Part shown: piece by piece, positions 33,029 through 42,577 of the stretch | Position numbering within the stretch: the first letter of the stretch is position 1 | Layout of the letters: each line of letters starts with the position of its first letter | DNA from: Weissella kandleri | Lineage (GTDB): Bacteria; Bacillota; Bacilli; Lactobacillales; Lactobacillaceae | Assembly (NCBI RefSeq): GCF_001438705.1 | Contig: NZ_JQBP01000005.1 | Location: 34,593 to 80,946, forward strand | Direction of reading: 5' to 3' | DNA length: 46,354 bases | Notes under the pieces: model-generated | Told to the model about the DNA's origin: nothing | Database searches by the model: none | The model's input: the letters and a program-made list of their open reading frames with translations, nothing else | Position numbers and translations under genes: made by a program

Positions 33029-33562
33029 ATGAATTTTATTGCAATGGATTTTGAAACAGCTAGTGCGAAACGCGCCAGTGCCGTGTCTATGGCTGTAGTA
33101 GTGGTGCGTGATAATCAGGTGGCGGATGAATTTTATACTTTGGTGAATCCTCAAATGGAGTTTAACCCTTTTAATATTAAAATCCATGGCATTCACCCGA
33201 CGGATGTCGTTGATGCCCCGTTATTTTCAGAGGTTTGGCCGGTGATTGAGCAATTTTATACTACAAATCAGTTAGTCGTCGCCCATAATGCAGCATTTGA
33301 TAACGCGGTCTTAAAAGCGACTTTAGAAAATTATCATATTCCAGCGCCCCATTATTTAACGTTAGATACCGTCCAGACATCCCGCAAATTGTACCCCCAT
33401 TTAGTTAATCACAAATTAAATACGGTTGCAGATGCTTTAAATATTTCTTTGCCACATCATCATCATGCTTTAGATGATACGCGAGCGGCAGCACAAATCT
33501 TATTACAAGAAGTTGACCAATTTGGGGTGGAACAAGTAAAACCGTTTGCCAAAATGATTTAG
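33029..33562 (+). CDS. DEDDh 3'-5' exonuclease (DnaQ-like)
   Basis: This 177-residue exonuclease shows ExoI MDFETASAKR, ExoII VAHNAAFDNAVL and ExoIII HHHALDDTRAAAQ with the catalytic His and Asp. It is a free-standing proofreading-type or oligonucleotide-trimming nuclease, not a full PolC/DinG. It starts directly at the stop of the acetyltransferase and ends 9 bases before murB, so it belongs to the same operon. Confidence 0.9.
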   Translation: MNFIAMDFETASAKRASAVSMAVVVVRDNQVADEFYTLVNPQMEFNPFNIKIHGIHPTDVVDAPLFSEVWPVIEQFYTTNQLVVAHNAAFDNAVLKATLENYHIPAPHYLTLDTVQTSRKLYPHLVNHKLNTVADALNISLPHHHHALDDTRAAAQILLQEVDQFGVEQVKPFAKMI

Positions 33563-33571
33563 GAGAAGAAC

Positions 33572-34462
33572 ATGGTAAATTTAAAAGCGAAATTTCCGGG
33601 CTATCAAATTCAAGAAGCAGTTCCTTTGGCCGAATTCACCAATACACAAGTCGGTGGACCAGCGGATTGGGTCTTTTGGCCCCAAGATTTGACGGCTTTG
33701 GAAGATGTTTTATCAGTGGCGCAAGAGAATAATATGCCGGTGACGGTTTTAGGAAATGCCTCGAATTTGGTGATTGGTGACGAAGGTCTGCCAGGTTTAG
33801 TGATCTTTTTAACGCATTTTACCGAGGTGAAGGTTCATAATCAATTAATTACGGCCCAGGCTGGGAGTGCTTTAATTGCGGTTACAAATGCAGCGTTGAA
33901 AGCACAATTAAGTGGAATTGAGTGGGCTGCCGGTATTCCAGGTTCGGTTGGTGGAGCCGTTTATATGAACGCGGGCGCATACGGCGGACAAGTCGCAGAA
34001 TGGCTACAGTCCGTGACCGTTTTAACCCCAGACTTAAAGATCAAAACGTATCAAGGAACCGAGTTAGAGTTTGGGTATCGGCATTCCTTAATTCAAGAGA
34101 CGGGTGACATTATTTTAGATGCCACTTTTAAACTAACGCTAGGTCAATATGCTGAAATTGAAGCTAAAATGGAAGACTATAATACACGACGGGCTTCTAA
34201 GCAACCGTTGGAATATCCCTCTTGCGGATCGACCTTTAAACGACCAGAAGGGTATTATGCTGGTAAGTTGATCATGGATGCTGGGTTACAAGGATATACT
34301 ATTGGCGGTGCACAAGTTTCAAAAAAGCATGCTGGTTTCATTGTTAATGTTAATCATGCATCCGCTCATGAATATATTCAGGTAATTCGACATGTACAAG
34401 CCGTAGTGCAAGAAAAATTTGGTGTGCAATTAGAGACAGAAGTTCGGATTTTAGGTGAATAA
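33572..34462 (+). CDS. murB: UDP-N-acetylenolpyruvoylglucosamine reductase
   Basis: This 296-residue flavoenzyme contains the FAD-binding segment LGNASNLVIGDEGLPG, GIPGSVGGAVYMNAGAYGG, the EYPSCGSTFKRPEG loop with the catalytic Ser, and the C-terminal domain ending LETEVRILGE. It reduces UDP-GlcNAc-enolpyruvate to UDP-MurNAc for peptidoglycan. AGGAGAAG precedes the start. Confidence 0.97.
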   Translation: MVNLKAKFPGYQIQEAVPLAEFTNTQVGGPADWVFWPQDLTALEDVLSVAQENNMPVTVLGNASNLVIGDEGLPGLVIFLTHFTEVKVHNQLITAQAGSALIAVTNAALKAQLSGIEWAAGIPGSVGGAVYMNAGAYGGQVAEWLQSVTVLTPDLKIKTYQGTELEFGYRHSLIQETGDIILDATFKLTLGQYAEIEAKMEDYNTRRASKQPLEYPSCGSTFKRPEGYYAGKLIMDAGLQGYTIGGAQVSKKHAGFIVNVNHASAHEYIQVIRHVQAVVQEKFGVQLETEVRILGE

Positions 34463-34482
34463 AACAAAGGGTTGGTGGTGAC

Positions 34483-34511
34483 AAGCGCGTTTAAATAAAC
34501 AATGATAGCGA
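34483..34511 (+). promoter_or_regulatory. possible promoter of the antiporter-cdaA operon
   Basis: GTGACA, a 17-base spacer and AATGAT lie between murB and the antiporter gene. Both boxes differ from consensus, so this is weak; transcription from upstream may continue. Confidence 0.3.
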
Positions 34512-34538
34512 AAAAATAAAAATTTTCGGAGGAGTGCG

Positions 34539-36602
34539 ATGGGATTGGTTGAGGTCGGAATAGTTCTATTAGGGGTGGTCTTATTAGGAAATTTAATTTC
34601 CCATTTAATTAAGGATTTGCCAGTTAGCTTGATTGAAATAGGCTTAGGAGTCATCTTAGCGACGGTTTTTAAGGTGCAAATTACCTTAGATACGAGTTGG
34701 TTTCTGTTGCTCTTTGTGGCACCATTATTGTATTCAGATGCATGGCGATTTCCCAAACGTGAAATGTGGGCGTTAAAAGGACCCATTTTTAGTAATGCAA
34801 TTATTCTAGTTATTATTACGACTTTAATTGGGGGGGTTGCCATCTATTCGCTTGTGCCTGAATTATCCCTCGCGGTTTCATTTGCTTTAGCGGCCATCTT
34901 GTCACCAACTGATCCAGTTGCAGTGCAAGCGATTGCCCAGGGGACGAAGTTGCCGGAACGTTTATTGCATTTAGTTGCTGGTGAAAGTTTAATCAATGAC
35001 GCCAGTGGACTAGTAATATTTAAAGTCGCGTTAGCAGCGACTGTGACGGGAACTTTTTCTGTTTGGCAAGCGACGGGTGAGTTCTTTTACACTTCGTTAA
35101 TTGGCGCGTTAATTGGCGCAGTGTTGGCTATTTTGTTTAACACCATTTTGGAATTCATTGCTAGTCGGAGGATTCATGACGCTTTTTTTGTAGTTGTTTT
35201 GCAGATTTTTAGTCCCTTGATGATGTATTTAGTGGCAGAACATTTTCACGCCTCCGGGGTTATTGCGGTTGTGGTCGGCGCAGTGATAGGGAACTTAAAT
35301 ACTAAAAATAATGTAAATTATACTGGTGAAATTCAGATGGTTGGACATCAAACCTGGGATATCCTAGGATACTTATTGAACGGGATTATTTTTGTCCTGT
35401 TAGGGATTGAATTACCGGTAGCAATGGGAGCCTTTGTAGGTGTAACTGGTAAGCTCGCTTTACCAATGCTTTTCTGGTATGCCCTGATAACGTGGATGGT
35501 TATTTTTGCGATTCGTGTGGTTTGGACCTATTTGAATCAGTGGTGGCGCTATTATCAAAATAAAGATGAACACCCTGATTTCAAAATGGCGTTCATGTCT
35601 GGACTTGTAGGAGTACGAGGAGCCGTGACGATGGCTGGAGTTTTATCGATTCCAACTGTTCTATCAGATGGCGAAACACCGTTTCCAGCCCGCGGGATTG
35701 TGTTATTTATCGCGGCGACGGTTATCATTATTTCACTCGTGATGGCATTGGTGGGTGTTCCACTGTTAGCAAGACAAACGCAAAAGGCACAGCCCAAAAA
35801 GGCCAAACGGGTGGTGCAGCACATGACGGAGCCACGGGCACAGATTTATATTTTGCAGTCGGCGGTGCGTGAATTAGAACAAGCCCGCAATATTGATAAT
35901 CAAAACTTGGTTTATGCGGTCTTAGCCCGTTACCATACTAAAATTCGACAGTTGCAGTTAGAAAATATGAATACGGAAATGCTCAATCCCATGTTAGAAG
36001 CGGAAGTGCAGTTACGAAAAACCTGCTTAATAGCTGAAAATGATGCTTTGAAACAATTGCTGAAGCGCAGACAAATTTCTGATTTTGTTTATTCTAATGA
36101 AGCCCAACGGATTGCACGAATTCAAGATAATCTTGAACAAATGGTGAAACGGCATGGTTATTTAAAATTTGGCGCCCGACTGCATCATTTGACATTAATG
36201 ATATTTCGAGCGGTTCGGATTTGGATGACCGACGAAGATGATCAAACGATTCGCACGCAGATGAAACGCGCGCAGCAGGCTGAAAACGAGGCGGGCTTAG
36301 CTGCTGCTAAAAAATATGTGGAATCCCAGCCTAAAAAGTACTTGCAGCGAAATCAGCAAGTTGTGCATAATGTGATGGTGGCCTACGAGTATAATTTACA
36401 AATGGTTCAAGTTTCTTGGTCTAAACGGGATCAAAAAGCCCACCAAGAACGATTAATTGTTGAAATGGCGGGCTTAACGGCTCAACGTGAAGCGATTCAA
36501 CATTTATTAGAAGCTCATTTTATTAGCTTTGAGATGGCACTCCAACTAAGACAAACCATCAATTACACGGAGGCGGGTTTATTAGCCGATGAAACACACT
36601 AG
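34539..36602 (+). CDS. CPA1-family monovalent cation/proton antiporter with long cytoplasmic tail
   Basis: The protein has 687 residues. Residues 1-405 contain about 12 transmembrane helices with the ion-binding ILSPTDPVAVQAI and AGESLINDASGLVIF motifs of NhaP/CPA1 exchangers, plus GVRGAVTMAG. Residues 410-687 are hydrophilic and mostly helical, much longer than in minimal NhaP proteins, with no clear RCK domain. It exchanges Na+ or K+ for H+. GGAGG precedes the start. It ends only 9 bases before cdaA, so c-di-AMP synthesis and this exchanger are probably one transcription unit. c-di-AMP is known to control K+/Na+ transporters; direct control of this one is inference. Confidence 0.9.
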   Translation: MGLVEVGIVLLGVVLLGNLISHLIKDLPVSLIEIGLGVILATVFKVQITLDTSWFLLLFVAPLLYSDAWRFPKREMWALKGPIFSNAIILVIITTLIGGVAIYSLVPELSLAVSFALAAILSPTDPVAVQAIAQGTKLPERLLHLVAGESLINDASGLVIFKVALAATVTGTFSVWQATGEFFYTSLIGALIGAVLAILFNTILEFIASRRIHDAFFVVVLQIFSPLMMYLVAEHFHASGVIAVVVGAVIGNLNTKNNVNYTGEIQMVGHQTWDILGYLLNGIIFVLLGIELPVAMGAFVGVTGKLALPMLFWYALITWMVIFAIRVVWTYLNQWWRYYQNKDEHPDFKMAFMSGLVGVRGAVTMAGVLSIPTVLSDGETPFPARGIVLFIAATVIIISLVMALVGVPLLARQTQKAQPKKAKRVVQHMTEPRAQIYILQSAVRELEQARNIDNQNLVYAVLARYHTKIRQLQLENMNTEMLNPMLEAEVQLRKTCLIAENDALKQLLKRRQISDFVYSNEAQRIARIQDNLEQMVKRHGYLKFGARLHHLTLMIFRAVRIWMTDEDDQTIRTQMKRAQQAENEAGLAAAKKYVESQPKKYLQRNQQVVHNVMVAYEYNLQMVQVSWSKRDQKAHQERLIVEMAGLTAQREAIQHLLEAHFISFEMALQLRQTINYTEAGLLADETH

Positions 36603-36611
36603 GAGGAACGC

Positions 36612-37436
36612 ATGAATTTTTCAACATTTATAAGTAGCATTAATTTTGTTCGGTTACTGGACATCATCTTAGTGTGGTATATCTTATATCAATTAATGCG
36701 GTTGATGCAGGGCACCAAAGCCTTTACGTTAATTCGCGGGGTGGCGATTTTAATTGTCGTTAAATTAGTCGCTATGTATGTCGGGTTAACCGTGATTTCA
36801 TGGTTAACCGATCAAATTATTAACTGGGGAGCCATTATGTTGGTCATTGTGTTTCAGCCCGAAATTCGACGAGGCTTGGAGCATCTAGGCCGTTCGCAGT
36901 TCTTTAAGGTGCAAGCTAACCAAGAAGGAGTGCGATTAGTTGAACAACTAGATGATGCGGTTCAATATATGTCGAAGCGTAAAATTGGAGCTTTAATTAC
37001 TATTGAAATGGATACCGGGTTAGAGGAATACATTGAGACTGGGATTTCAATTGATGCGGTGGTTTCCAGCGCTTTATTGATTAATACCTTTATTCCTAAT
37101 ACGCCATTACACGATGGAGCGGTGATTATTAAAGATGACCGGGTCGCAGTTGCGGCGGCTTATTTGCCATTATCAGATAATCCGACGATTCCCAAGGCTT
37201 TGGGAACAAGGCATCGCGCGGGAGTTGGGATTTCGGAAGTAACGGATGCATTAACGATTATTGTCTCGGAAGAAACAGGAGGCATCACTATTACGCGAAA
37301 TTCAGAACTAATGCAAGATTTAACCCATGAAGATTTTTTGAAGTACTTGGAAGTGCATCTAGTTAGCAATGAACAGAAAACGTCATGGGCCGACCGGCTT
37401 TTCTTTGCTTCATGGTTTAAGCGAAAGGAGCATTAA
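36612..37436 (+). CDS. cdaA: diadenylate cyclase (c-di-AMP synthase) CdaA
   Basis: This 274-residue protein has three N-terminal transmembrane helices (within about 10-85) and a DAC domain with the catalytic DGA (168-170) and RHR (200-202, in LGTRHRAGVG). It makes c-di-AMP from two ATP at the membrane. AGGAGG precedes the ATG. It is followed immediately by cdaR and glmM, the conserved cdaA module in which CdaR and GlmM bind and regulate CdaA. Confidence 0.97.
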   Translation: MNFSTFISSINFVRLLDIILVWYILYQLMRLMQGTKAFTLIRGVAILIVVKLVAMYVGLTVISWLTDQIINWGAIMLVIVFQPEIRRGLEHLGRSQFFKVQANQEGVRLVEQLDDAVQYMSKRKIGALITIEMDTGLEEYIETGISIDAVVSSALLINTFIPNTPLHDGAVIIKDDRVAVAAAYLPLSDNPTIPKALGTRHRAGVGISEVTDALTIIVSEETGGITITRNSELMQDLTHEDFLKYLEVHLVSNEQKTSWADRLFFASWFKRKEH

Positions 37437-37437
37437 G

Positions 37438-38412
37438 ATGTTTCGAATGAATCGACAAAAATTATTTTATTTAGTATTTTCATTAATCATGGCGATTTTG
37501 TTGGCCGCGTATGTTGATGGAACCACACCTAGTAAAACCACAAAAGTTAGTGATACGAAGCAAAATGTTGCAGGTATTGTGGGGATTGGGATGCAAAAAA
37601 CGATAACCACTACCGTTCCAGTTCAGTTATCAGGGATTGATATGAATGAATACATTGTGACTGGGGTGCCGGAAATGTTGGATGTGAAGTTAACCGGTTC
37701 TTCTGCTTTGGTAACAACAGCCGTTAATACGAAAAATTTTCAAGTCTACGCAAATTTAAAGGGCTTGTCGGAAGGTCCTCATAAAATCACTTTGAAAGTA
37801 AGTGGCTTGAATAAAGATTTAGCTTATAAATTGAGTCAAGAAACTGTGGATGTCAATATTTATCGCCGGGCGGTGAAGAATTTTGATGTTCAAACCACTT
37901 ATAATAAGACGGCGATTGCAGCTGGGTATGAAGTTGGCGATGTAACATCAAGTGTCACGAGTGCACAGGTGATTGGTTCACCAAAGGCGGTGGCTTCTGT
38001 GGCTAAGGTCGTGGCCAATGTTCAATTGGATTCTAATGTTAAAAGTACAATTAGTAAAAAGGTGAATTTACAAGCGCTCGATATTAATGGTAATGTAGTG
38101 AATGTAACAATTTCGCCTGCTGAAGCTTATGTTAAGATTCCCGTGACAGCTGGGAAAGGGGCCAAACAAATTCCAATTAATTTAAAGCCAAAAAATGGTG
38201 ATTCCAGTCAATTTACAGTGACAGCGGATGTCAATGAGGCTAAGATCAGTGGTGATGCGGAACAAATTAGTCGTATTAAGAGTATCGATGTCCCCGTTGA
38301 TTTGTCTAATATTAATGTGGAGACTATGCAAAATTTGAAGTTGCCAGTACCAGATGGGGTTTCAATTGATCCTGGTAGTATTGTGGTGACAATCACCCCT
38401 AATGCATCTTAA
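37438..38412 (+). CDS. cdaR: CdaR (YbbR-domain regulator of CdaA)
   Basis: This 324-residue protein has one N-terminal transmembrane helix (about 9-25) followed by an extracellular part made of YbbR repeats (strands such as VPVQLSGIDMNEYIVTGVPE, VSGSPKAV-like units and IPINLKPKNGD). The ATG at 37438 with AAAGGAG 7 bases upstream is the start; an in-frame ATG at 37369 lies within cdaA. It modulates c-di-AMP production from outside the membrane. Confidence 0.93.
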   Translation: MFRMNRQKLFYLVFSLIMAILLAAYVDGTTPSKTTKVSDTKQNVAGIVGIGMQKTITTTVPVQLSGIDMNEYIVTGVPEMLDVKLTGSSALVTTAVNTKNFQVYANLKGLSEGPHKITLKVSGLNKDLAYKLSQETVDVNIYRRAVKNFDVQTTYNKTAIAAGYEVGDVTSSVTSAQVIGSPKAVASVAKVVANVQLDSNVKSTISKKVNLQALDINGNVVNVTISPAEAYVKIPVTAGKGAKQIPINLKPKNGDSSQFTVTADVNEAKISGDAEQISRIKSIDVPVDLSNINVETMQNLKLPVPDGVSIDPGSIVVTITPNAS

Positions 38413-38455
38413 TTGCTATAAATGAATATGATGATTAAACTAAAGGAGCAAGACT

Positions 38456-39814
38456 ATGACAGAATTACACTATTTTGGAACTGATGGCGTGCGAGGAATT
38501 GCCAATCAAGAATTGACCCCCGAATTAGCATTCCGGGTAGGACGTTTTGCTGGAGCTGTTTTGACGAAACATGCGAAGGGGCGGCGACCACGCGTGTTAG
38601 TCGGACGCGATACGCGGATTTCTGGTGAAATGTTAGAGAGCGCTTTGGTGGCCGGTTTCCTTTCAATTGGAATTGAAGTGTTGAAATTAGGTGTAATTTC
38701 AACACCAGGAGTTGCTTATTTAGTTCGGGCTGATCAAGCTGATGCTGGGGCACAAATTACGGCCTCACATAATCCAGCGGAAGATAATGGAATCAAGTTA
38801 TTTGGAGCGGATGGGTTTAAGCTGTCGGATGAAATTGAAGGTGAGATTGAAGCGCTGCTGGATCAAGTAGAAGACACGCTTCCACGGCCTTCAGCTGATG
38901 GTTTGGGAACGGTGACTGATTTCCCAGTGGGAACATCAAAGTATTTAGCCTTTTTGCAAACAACGATTCCAACCGATTTATCAGGAATGCGGATTGCGAT
39001 TGACGCGGCCAACGGTGCTACTAGTGGCTTGGTTTCAAGTTTATTTGCCGATGAACAAGCTGATTTTATTACGATGGCTACCAACCCCGATGGATTAAAC
39101 ATTAACCAAGAGGTTGGATCGACGCATCCCGAAGCGTTGGCTAAGTTTGTCGTTGAACAACAAGCGCAAGTTGGGCTGGCTTTTGACGGAGATGGTGATC
39201 GGTTGATTGCGGTTGATGAAAATGGAAAGATTGTTGATGGCGATAAAATTATGTTTATTACCGGAAAGTTTTTGCATAAAAACGGACGGTTGAAGCAAGA
39301 TACAGTGGTTACGACAGTGATGTCTAATATTGGAATGTATAAGGCGCTTGAAGCGAACGGAATGGCGTCGGTTAAGACGGCCGTTGGTGATCGGTACGTA
39401 GTTGAAGAAATGTTGAAGTCGGGTTATAACGTTGGTGGTGAGCAATCTGGTCACGTGGTATTCTTGGATTGGGCGACAACGGGGGATGGAATGTTAACTG
39501 CGCTTCAATTGCTTTCAGTCATGAAGATGACCGGTAAAAAGCTTTCTGAATTAGCAGACGAGGTGACTATTTATCCGCAAAAGTTGGTCAATATTAAGGT
39601 ACAGGATAAAAAAGCGGCCCTTGAAAATGAGGCCATTAAAACAGTTATCGCTGAAGTCGAATCTGAGATGGGTGGTGAAGGTCGAGTCCTTGTGCGCCCT
39701 TCTGGAACCCAAAACCTTTTGCGCGTGATGGCGGAAGCGGCGACACCGGAAGCGGTTAGTATCTATGTTGACCGAATTGTGGAGGTAGTGCAAGCAGAGG
39801 TTGGAGTAGAATAA
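38456..39814 (+). CDS. glmM: phosphoglucosamine mutase
   Basis: This 452-residue enzyme has the phosphoserine loop [11 protein letters not shown] (Ser104), the metal loop [11 protein letters not shown], the sugar-binding [10 protein letters not shown] and the phosphate-binding [13 protein letters not shown]. It converts glucosamine-6-phosphate to glucosamine-1-phosphate for peptidoglycan and teichoic acids. In other Bacillota it also binds and inhibits CdaA, in keeping with its place here. AAAGGAG precedes the start. Confidence 0.98.
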   Translation: MTELHYFGTDGVRGIANQELTPELAFRVGRFAGAVLTKHAKGRRPRVLVGRDTRISGEMLESALVAGFLSIGIEVLKLGVISTPGVAYLVRADQADAGAQITASHNPAEDNGIKLFGADGFKLSDEIEGEIEALLDQVEDTLPRPSADGLGTVTDFPVGTSKYLAFLQTTIPTDLSGMRIAIDAANGATSGLVSSLFADEQADFITMATNPDGLNINQEVGSTHPEALAKFVVEQQAQVGLAFDGDGDRLIAVDENGKIVDGDKIMFITGKFLHKNGRLKQDTVVTTVMSNIGMYKALEANGMASVKTAVGDRYVVEEMLKSGYNVGGEQSGHVVFLDWATTGDGMLTALQLLSVMKMTGKKLSELADEVTIYPQKLVNIKVQDKKAALENEAIKTVIAEVESEMGGEGRVLVRPSGTQNLLRVMAEAATPEAVSIYVDRIVEVVQAEVGVE

Positions 39815-39815
39815 A

Positions 39816-40127
39816 ATGGCAGATTATCAGGCCTTTGATATCGTTGAGGAAATTACACGCAATGATGGCACAAAGTACCGTGAAATTGGGAACTTGTTGC
39901 ATAATGGTCAGGCTGAGTATGCTGCCGAACAAGGTATGATTAGAGAAGTTCGGATTATGAAAATTAATATTCCGCATTCACGAAATGTGGAAATCTATGA
40001 AAAATATGTGAACGATAATTTTCATATCTATGCGCAAGTTGCCATTCCGGAATGGATTGAATGGACTAAGACCGCTGAGATGGACGCGGTGATTGGTAAG
40101 ATCCTGCAAGAAAATCAGCTTTCTTAA
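39816..40127 (+). CDS. small conserved-looking hypothetical protein after glmM
   Basis: I do not recognise this 103-residue soluble protein. It is acidic to neutral with a mixed alpha/beta pattern and a Trp pair (PEWIEWTKTAEM) near the end. It starts 1 base after the glmM stop, with GGAG inside the end of glmM, so it is co-translated with glmM. A strong terminator follows. Codon use resembles its neighbours, so it is a resident gene. A role in amino-sugar or c-di-AMP control is possible from position alone. Confidence 0.7.
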   Translation: MADYQAFDIVEEITRNDGTKYREIGNLLHNGQAEYAAEQGMIREVRIMKINIPHSRNVEIYEKYVNDNFHIYAQVAIPEWIEWTKTAEMDAVIGKILQENQLS

Positions 40128-40161
40128 GTTGCATTCAGCATAATTAAAAAATTAAGCAGAG

Positions 40162-40186
40162 ACGGTCAATTTTGACCGTTTTTTTG
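40162..40186 (+). terminator. rho-independent terminator closing the cdaA-glmM operon
   Basis: ACGGTCA-ATTT-TGACCGT (40162-40179) followed by T8. Confidence 0.93.
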
Positions 40187-40196
40187 TTGAATTTAA

Positions 40197-40267
40197 ACTT
40201 AACGTTAAGCTTGGCAGGGTATAATACAAACGTTAACCGTGAAATCAGAGTTTAAATTTGTTATGAT
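40197..40267 (+). promoter_or_regulatory. promoter region of the glycolipid operon with paired AACGTTAA boxes
   Basis: TATAAT (40220-40225) is flanked by two AACGTTAA boxes (40201-40208 and 40229-40236), 28 bases centre to centre. The first lies in the palindrome CTTAACGTTAAG (40199-40210). They look like paired repressor half-sites. A second -10 candidate, TATGAT, is near 40262. Confidence 0.45.
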
Positions 40268-40304
40268 GGAGGGATAATTAACGTGCGCAATGGAGGATTC
40301 AGAT

Positions 40305-41546
40305 ATGAATGTTGGAATTTTTACAGATACATATTTACCGCAGCTGTCGGGGGTTTCAACATCAATTGAAACTTTGAAAAATCAGTTAGAACGGTTGGGT
40401 CATCAGGTTTATATTTTTACGTCTACGGACCCCAACGTCCCTGAAAATGTAGCTGAGCCGAATGTGTACCGTTTTGCGAGTGTGCCCTTCGTTGGATTTA
40501 AAGAACGCCGCGTGACTTATCGTGGGGCGATTGCGGCGCAAGAAATTTCTAAAAAAATAAATTTAGATATTGTTCATACGCAGACTGAATTTTCACTAGG
40601 CCTTTTTGGTAAATCTGTCGCGCGAAATTTACATATTCCGGTTGTACATACCTATCATACAAACTATGAAGATTATACCCATTATATTTTTAATGGGCGG
40701 ATTATTAAGCCAGGGAGTGTCAAGGTTATCTTACGGGGTTATACCCGTGGTTTAACCGGGCTTGTGGCTCCTTCCGAACAAACGCGGACTCAATTGATAG
40801 ATTATGGAATTAAAGTCCCTATTGAGATTATTCCGACGGGGGTGAAAGTCGCCCATGATGTAAATGAGAATCAAAGTGTAGCTTTGCGGAAACGTTTGGG
40901 GATCGATGTTGATAGTCCAGTTGTCTTGTATTTAGGACGAATTGCCTTTGAAAAGAATATTGAAGCAGTTTTAGAGAGTTTTACTGAAATCTTAGCTGAT
41001 TTGCCCAACGCGCGTTTAATTATTGCGGGAGATGGGCCAGCGGAAGAGGCTATTCATAATCATGCTACGGCCTTAGAAATTATGGATCAAGTGATTTTTA
41101 CAGGTTATGTGGAGCATGAAGAAGCATATAGCTACTATCGTTTAGCCGATGCGTTTATTTCAGCATCAGAAAGTGAAACCCAAGGGCTTACGTATATTGA
41201 AGCGATGTCGGCAGATACGCCAGTTGTTGCGATGCACAGTCCTTATTTGGACACCATTGTGACAGACCCGAATGTCGGAACTTTAGTGGATACACCTGAT
41301 GAATTGACGCAGCCGCTCAAAGCTTATCTGTTAGCAAAGCAAAATCAGCAAACGGTTGGTAATCCAGCTGTGCGCCAGCAAATTTTGCATGAAATCGATG
41401 AGCGGACGTTTGGCAAACGCATCGTTGCTTTTTATCAAGAGGCCATCGCAGTTTATCATGAAGAAGATTTGGATGAAATTGCCGATTCCGATGCGGAATA
41501 TGCGCGCATTTTCGAACGACCATCATGGTTTAGAAAGGATAAATAA
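40305..41546 (+). CDS. GT4 glycosyltransferase, probable 1,2-diacylglycerol 3-glucosyltransferase
   Basis: This 413-residue protein starts MNVGIFTDTYLPQLSGVSTS, closely resembling monoglucosyl-diacylglycerol synthases of streptococci and Acholeplasma. The GT4 C-terminal half has VLYLGRIAFEKN and the donor-binding ESETQGLTYIEAMSADTPVV (EX7E). GGAGG (40292-40296) sets the ATG at 40305. It adds the first sugar to diacylglycerol at the inner membrane face, making the glycolipid that anchors lipoteichoic acid. The next gene starts on its stop codon. Confidence 0.85.
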   Translation: MNVGIFTDTYLPQLSGVSTSIETLKNQLERLGHQVYIFTSTDPNVPENVAEPNVYRFASVPFVGFKERRVTYRGAIAAQEISKKINLDIVHTQTEFSLGLFGKSVARNLHIPVVHTYHTNYEDYTHYIFNGRIIKPGSVKVILRGYTRGLTGLVAPSEQTRTQLIDYGIKVPIEIIPTGVKVAHDVNENQSVALRKRLGIDVDSPVVLYLGRIAFEKNIEAVLESFTEILADLPNARLIIAGDGPAEEAIHNHATALEIMDQVIFTGYVEHEEAYSYYRLADAFISASESETQGLTYIEAMSADTPVVAMHSPYLDTIVTDPNVGTLVDTPDELTQPLKAYLLAKQNQQTVGNPAVRQQILHEIDERTFGKRIVAFYQEAIAVYHEEDLDEIADSDAEYARIFERPSWFRKDK

Positions 41547-42574
41547 TGCTGAAAATAACGATGTTCTCATCAGCAGAAACGGTTCCCGGTCAGGGGGTTG
41601 GTTCAGCTTATCGCGAATTAATTAATTTGTTACAAACGCAGTATGCCGATCAATTTGAACTGCAGTTTAACCGGTTAGGGCGTACGGATGTCAGTCATTA
41701 CCATACCATTGACTTGAAATTTTATTTGAGCACCTTTTTACCTGGTCGTGGTCGCAAAGTGGGTTATGTACATTTTTTGCCGGAGACTTTGGAAGGATCC
41801 GTTAAATTATGGGGTCCCATCAAAAAAATCTTTTATAAGTATGTAATTGCGTTTTACCGACGGATGGACCAAATTGTAGTGGTCAATCCGACATTTATTC
41901 CAAAATTGGCCAATTATGGTATTTCAGAAGAAAAAATTCAGTACATCCCTAATTTTGTCGCAAAGGAAAGCTTTTTTAAGAAAAAACCTGCTGAAAAGCA
42001 AGCCATCCGGACCCGTTTAGGATTTAACACTGATGATTTTATTGTTTTAGGTGTTGGGCAAGTACAAGAACGAAAGGGTGTGTTTGATTTTGTCGAATTA
42101 GCTAAGCGAAATCCGCAATGGCAATTTGTCTGGGCGGGCGGTTTTTCATTTGGAAATATTACCGCCGGTTATGAGCAACTCAAGCAAATTGTCGATAATC
42201 CGCCGAAAAACTTACATTTTCCAGGAATCGTTGAACGCGATACGATGAATGATTACTATAATTTAGCCGATGTCTTTTTATTGCCAAGTTATAATGAGCT
42301 TTTCCCGATGTCAGCCTTGGAGGCTTTTAGTGTCGGGATCCCAACGATTTTGCGTGATTTGGATTTGTATAAATCTATTTTAGTTGGATATTATTTGCCG
42401 GCGAAAGATCGTGATGATATGCAAGTCCAGTTGAACCGTTTGGCACAAGATGAATCCTTACGCCAAGAATTGGGTGATGCAGCTCTGGCAGCTTCGGAGC
42501 GTTATTCTAAGCGGAATGTTGGTCAAATTTGGGCGGCCTTTTATCCTGAACAGGCGGCTAAAGGGAGAAAATAG
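41546..42574 (+). CDS. GT4 glycosyltransferase, probable second enzyme of glycolipid anchor synthesis
   Basis: This 342-residue GT4 enzyme starts MLKITMFSSAETVPGQGVGSAYRELINLL, like CpoA/LafB-class enzymes that add a second sugar to glycosyl-diacylglycerol. FLLPSYNELFPMSALEAFSVGIPTI is the donor-site EX7E region. The ATG overlaps the stop of the previous gene by one base. Whether the added sugar is glucose or galactose is unknown. Confidence 0.82.
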   Translation: MLKITMFSSAETVPGQGVGSAYRELINLLQTQYADQFELQFNRLGRTDVSHYHTIDLKFYLSTFLPGRGRKVGYVHFLPETLEGSVKLWGPIKKIFYKYVIAFYRRMDQIVVVNPTFIPKLANYGISEEKIQYIPNFVAKESFFKKKPAEKQAIRTRLGFNTDDFIVLGVGQVQERKGVFDFVELAKRNPQWQFVWAGGFSFGNITAGYEQLKQIVDNPPKNLHFPGIVERDTMNDYYNLADVFLLPSYNELFPMSALEAFSVGIPTILRDLDLYKSILVGYYLPAKDRDDMQVQLNRLAQDESLRQELGDAALAASERYSKRNVGQIWAAFYPEQAAKGRK

Positions 42575-42577
42575 TAA

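Noticed and set aside
34451-34843. 130-codon minus-strand frame across the murB-antiporter gap
   Set aside because: It is the complement of transmembrane-coding sequence, with no ribosome-binding site.
40283-40373. Short GTG-started frame with GGAGGG overlapping the first glycosyltransferase
   Set aside because: It runs out of frame well into the gene and the real ATG has its own GGAGG, so it is unlikely to be a leader peptide.
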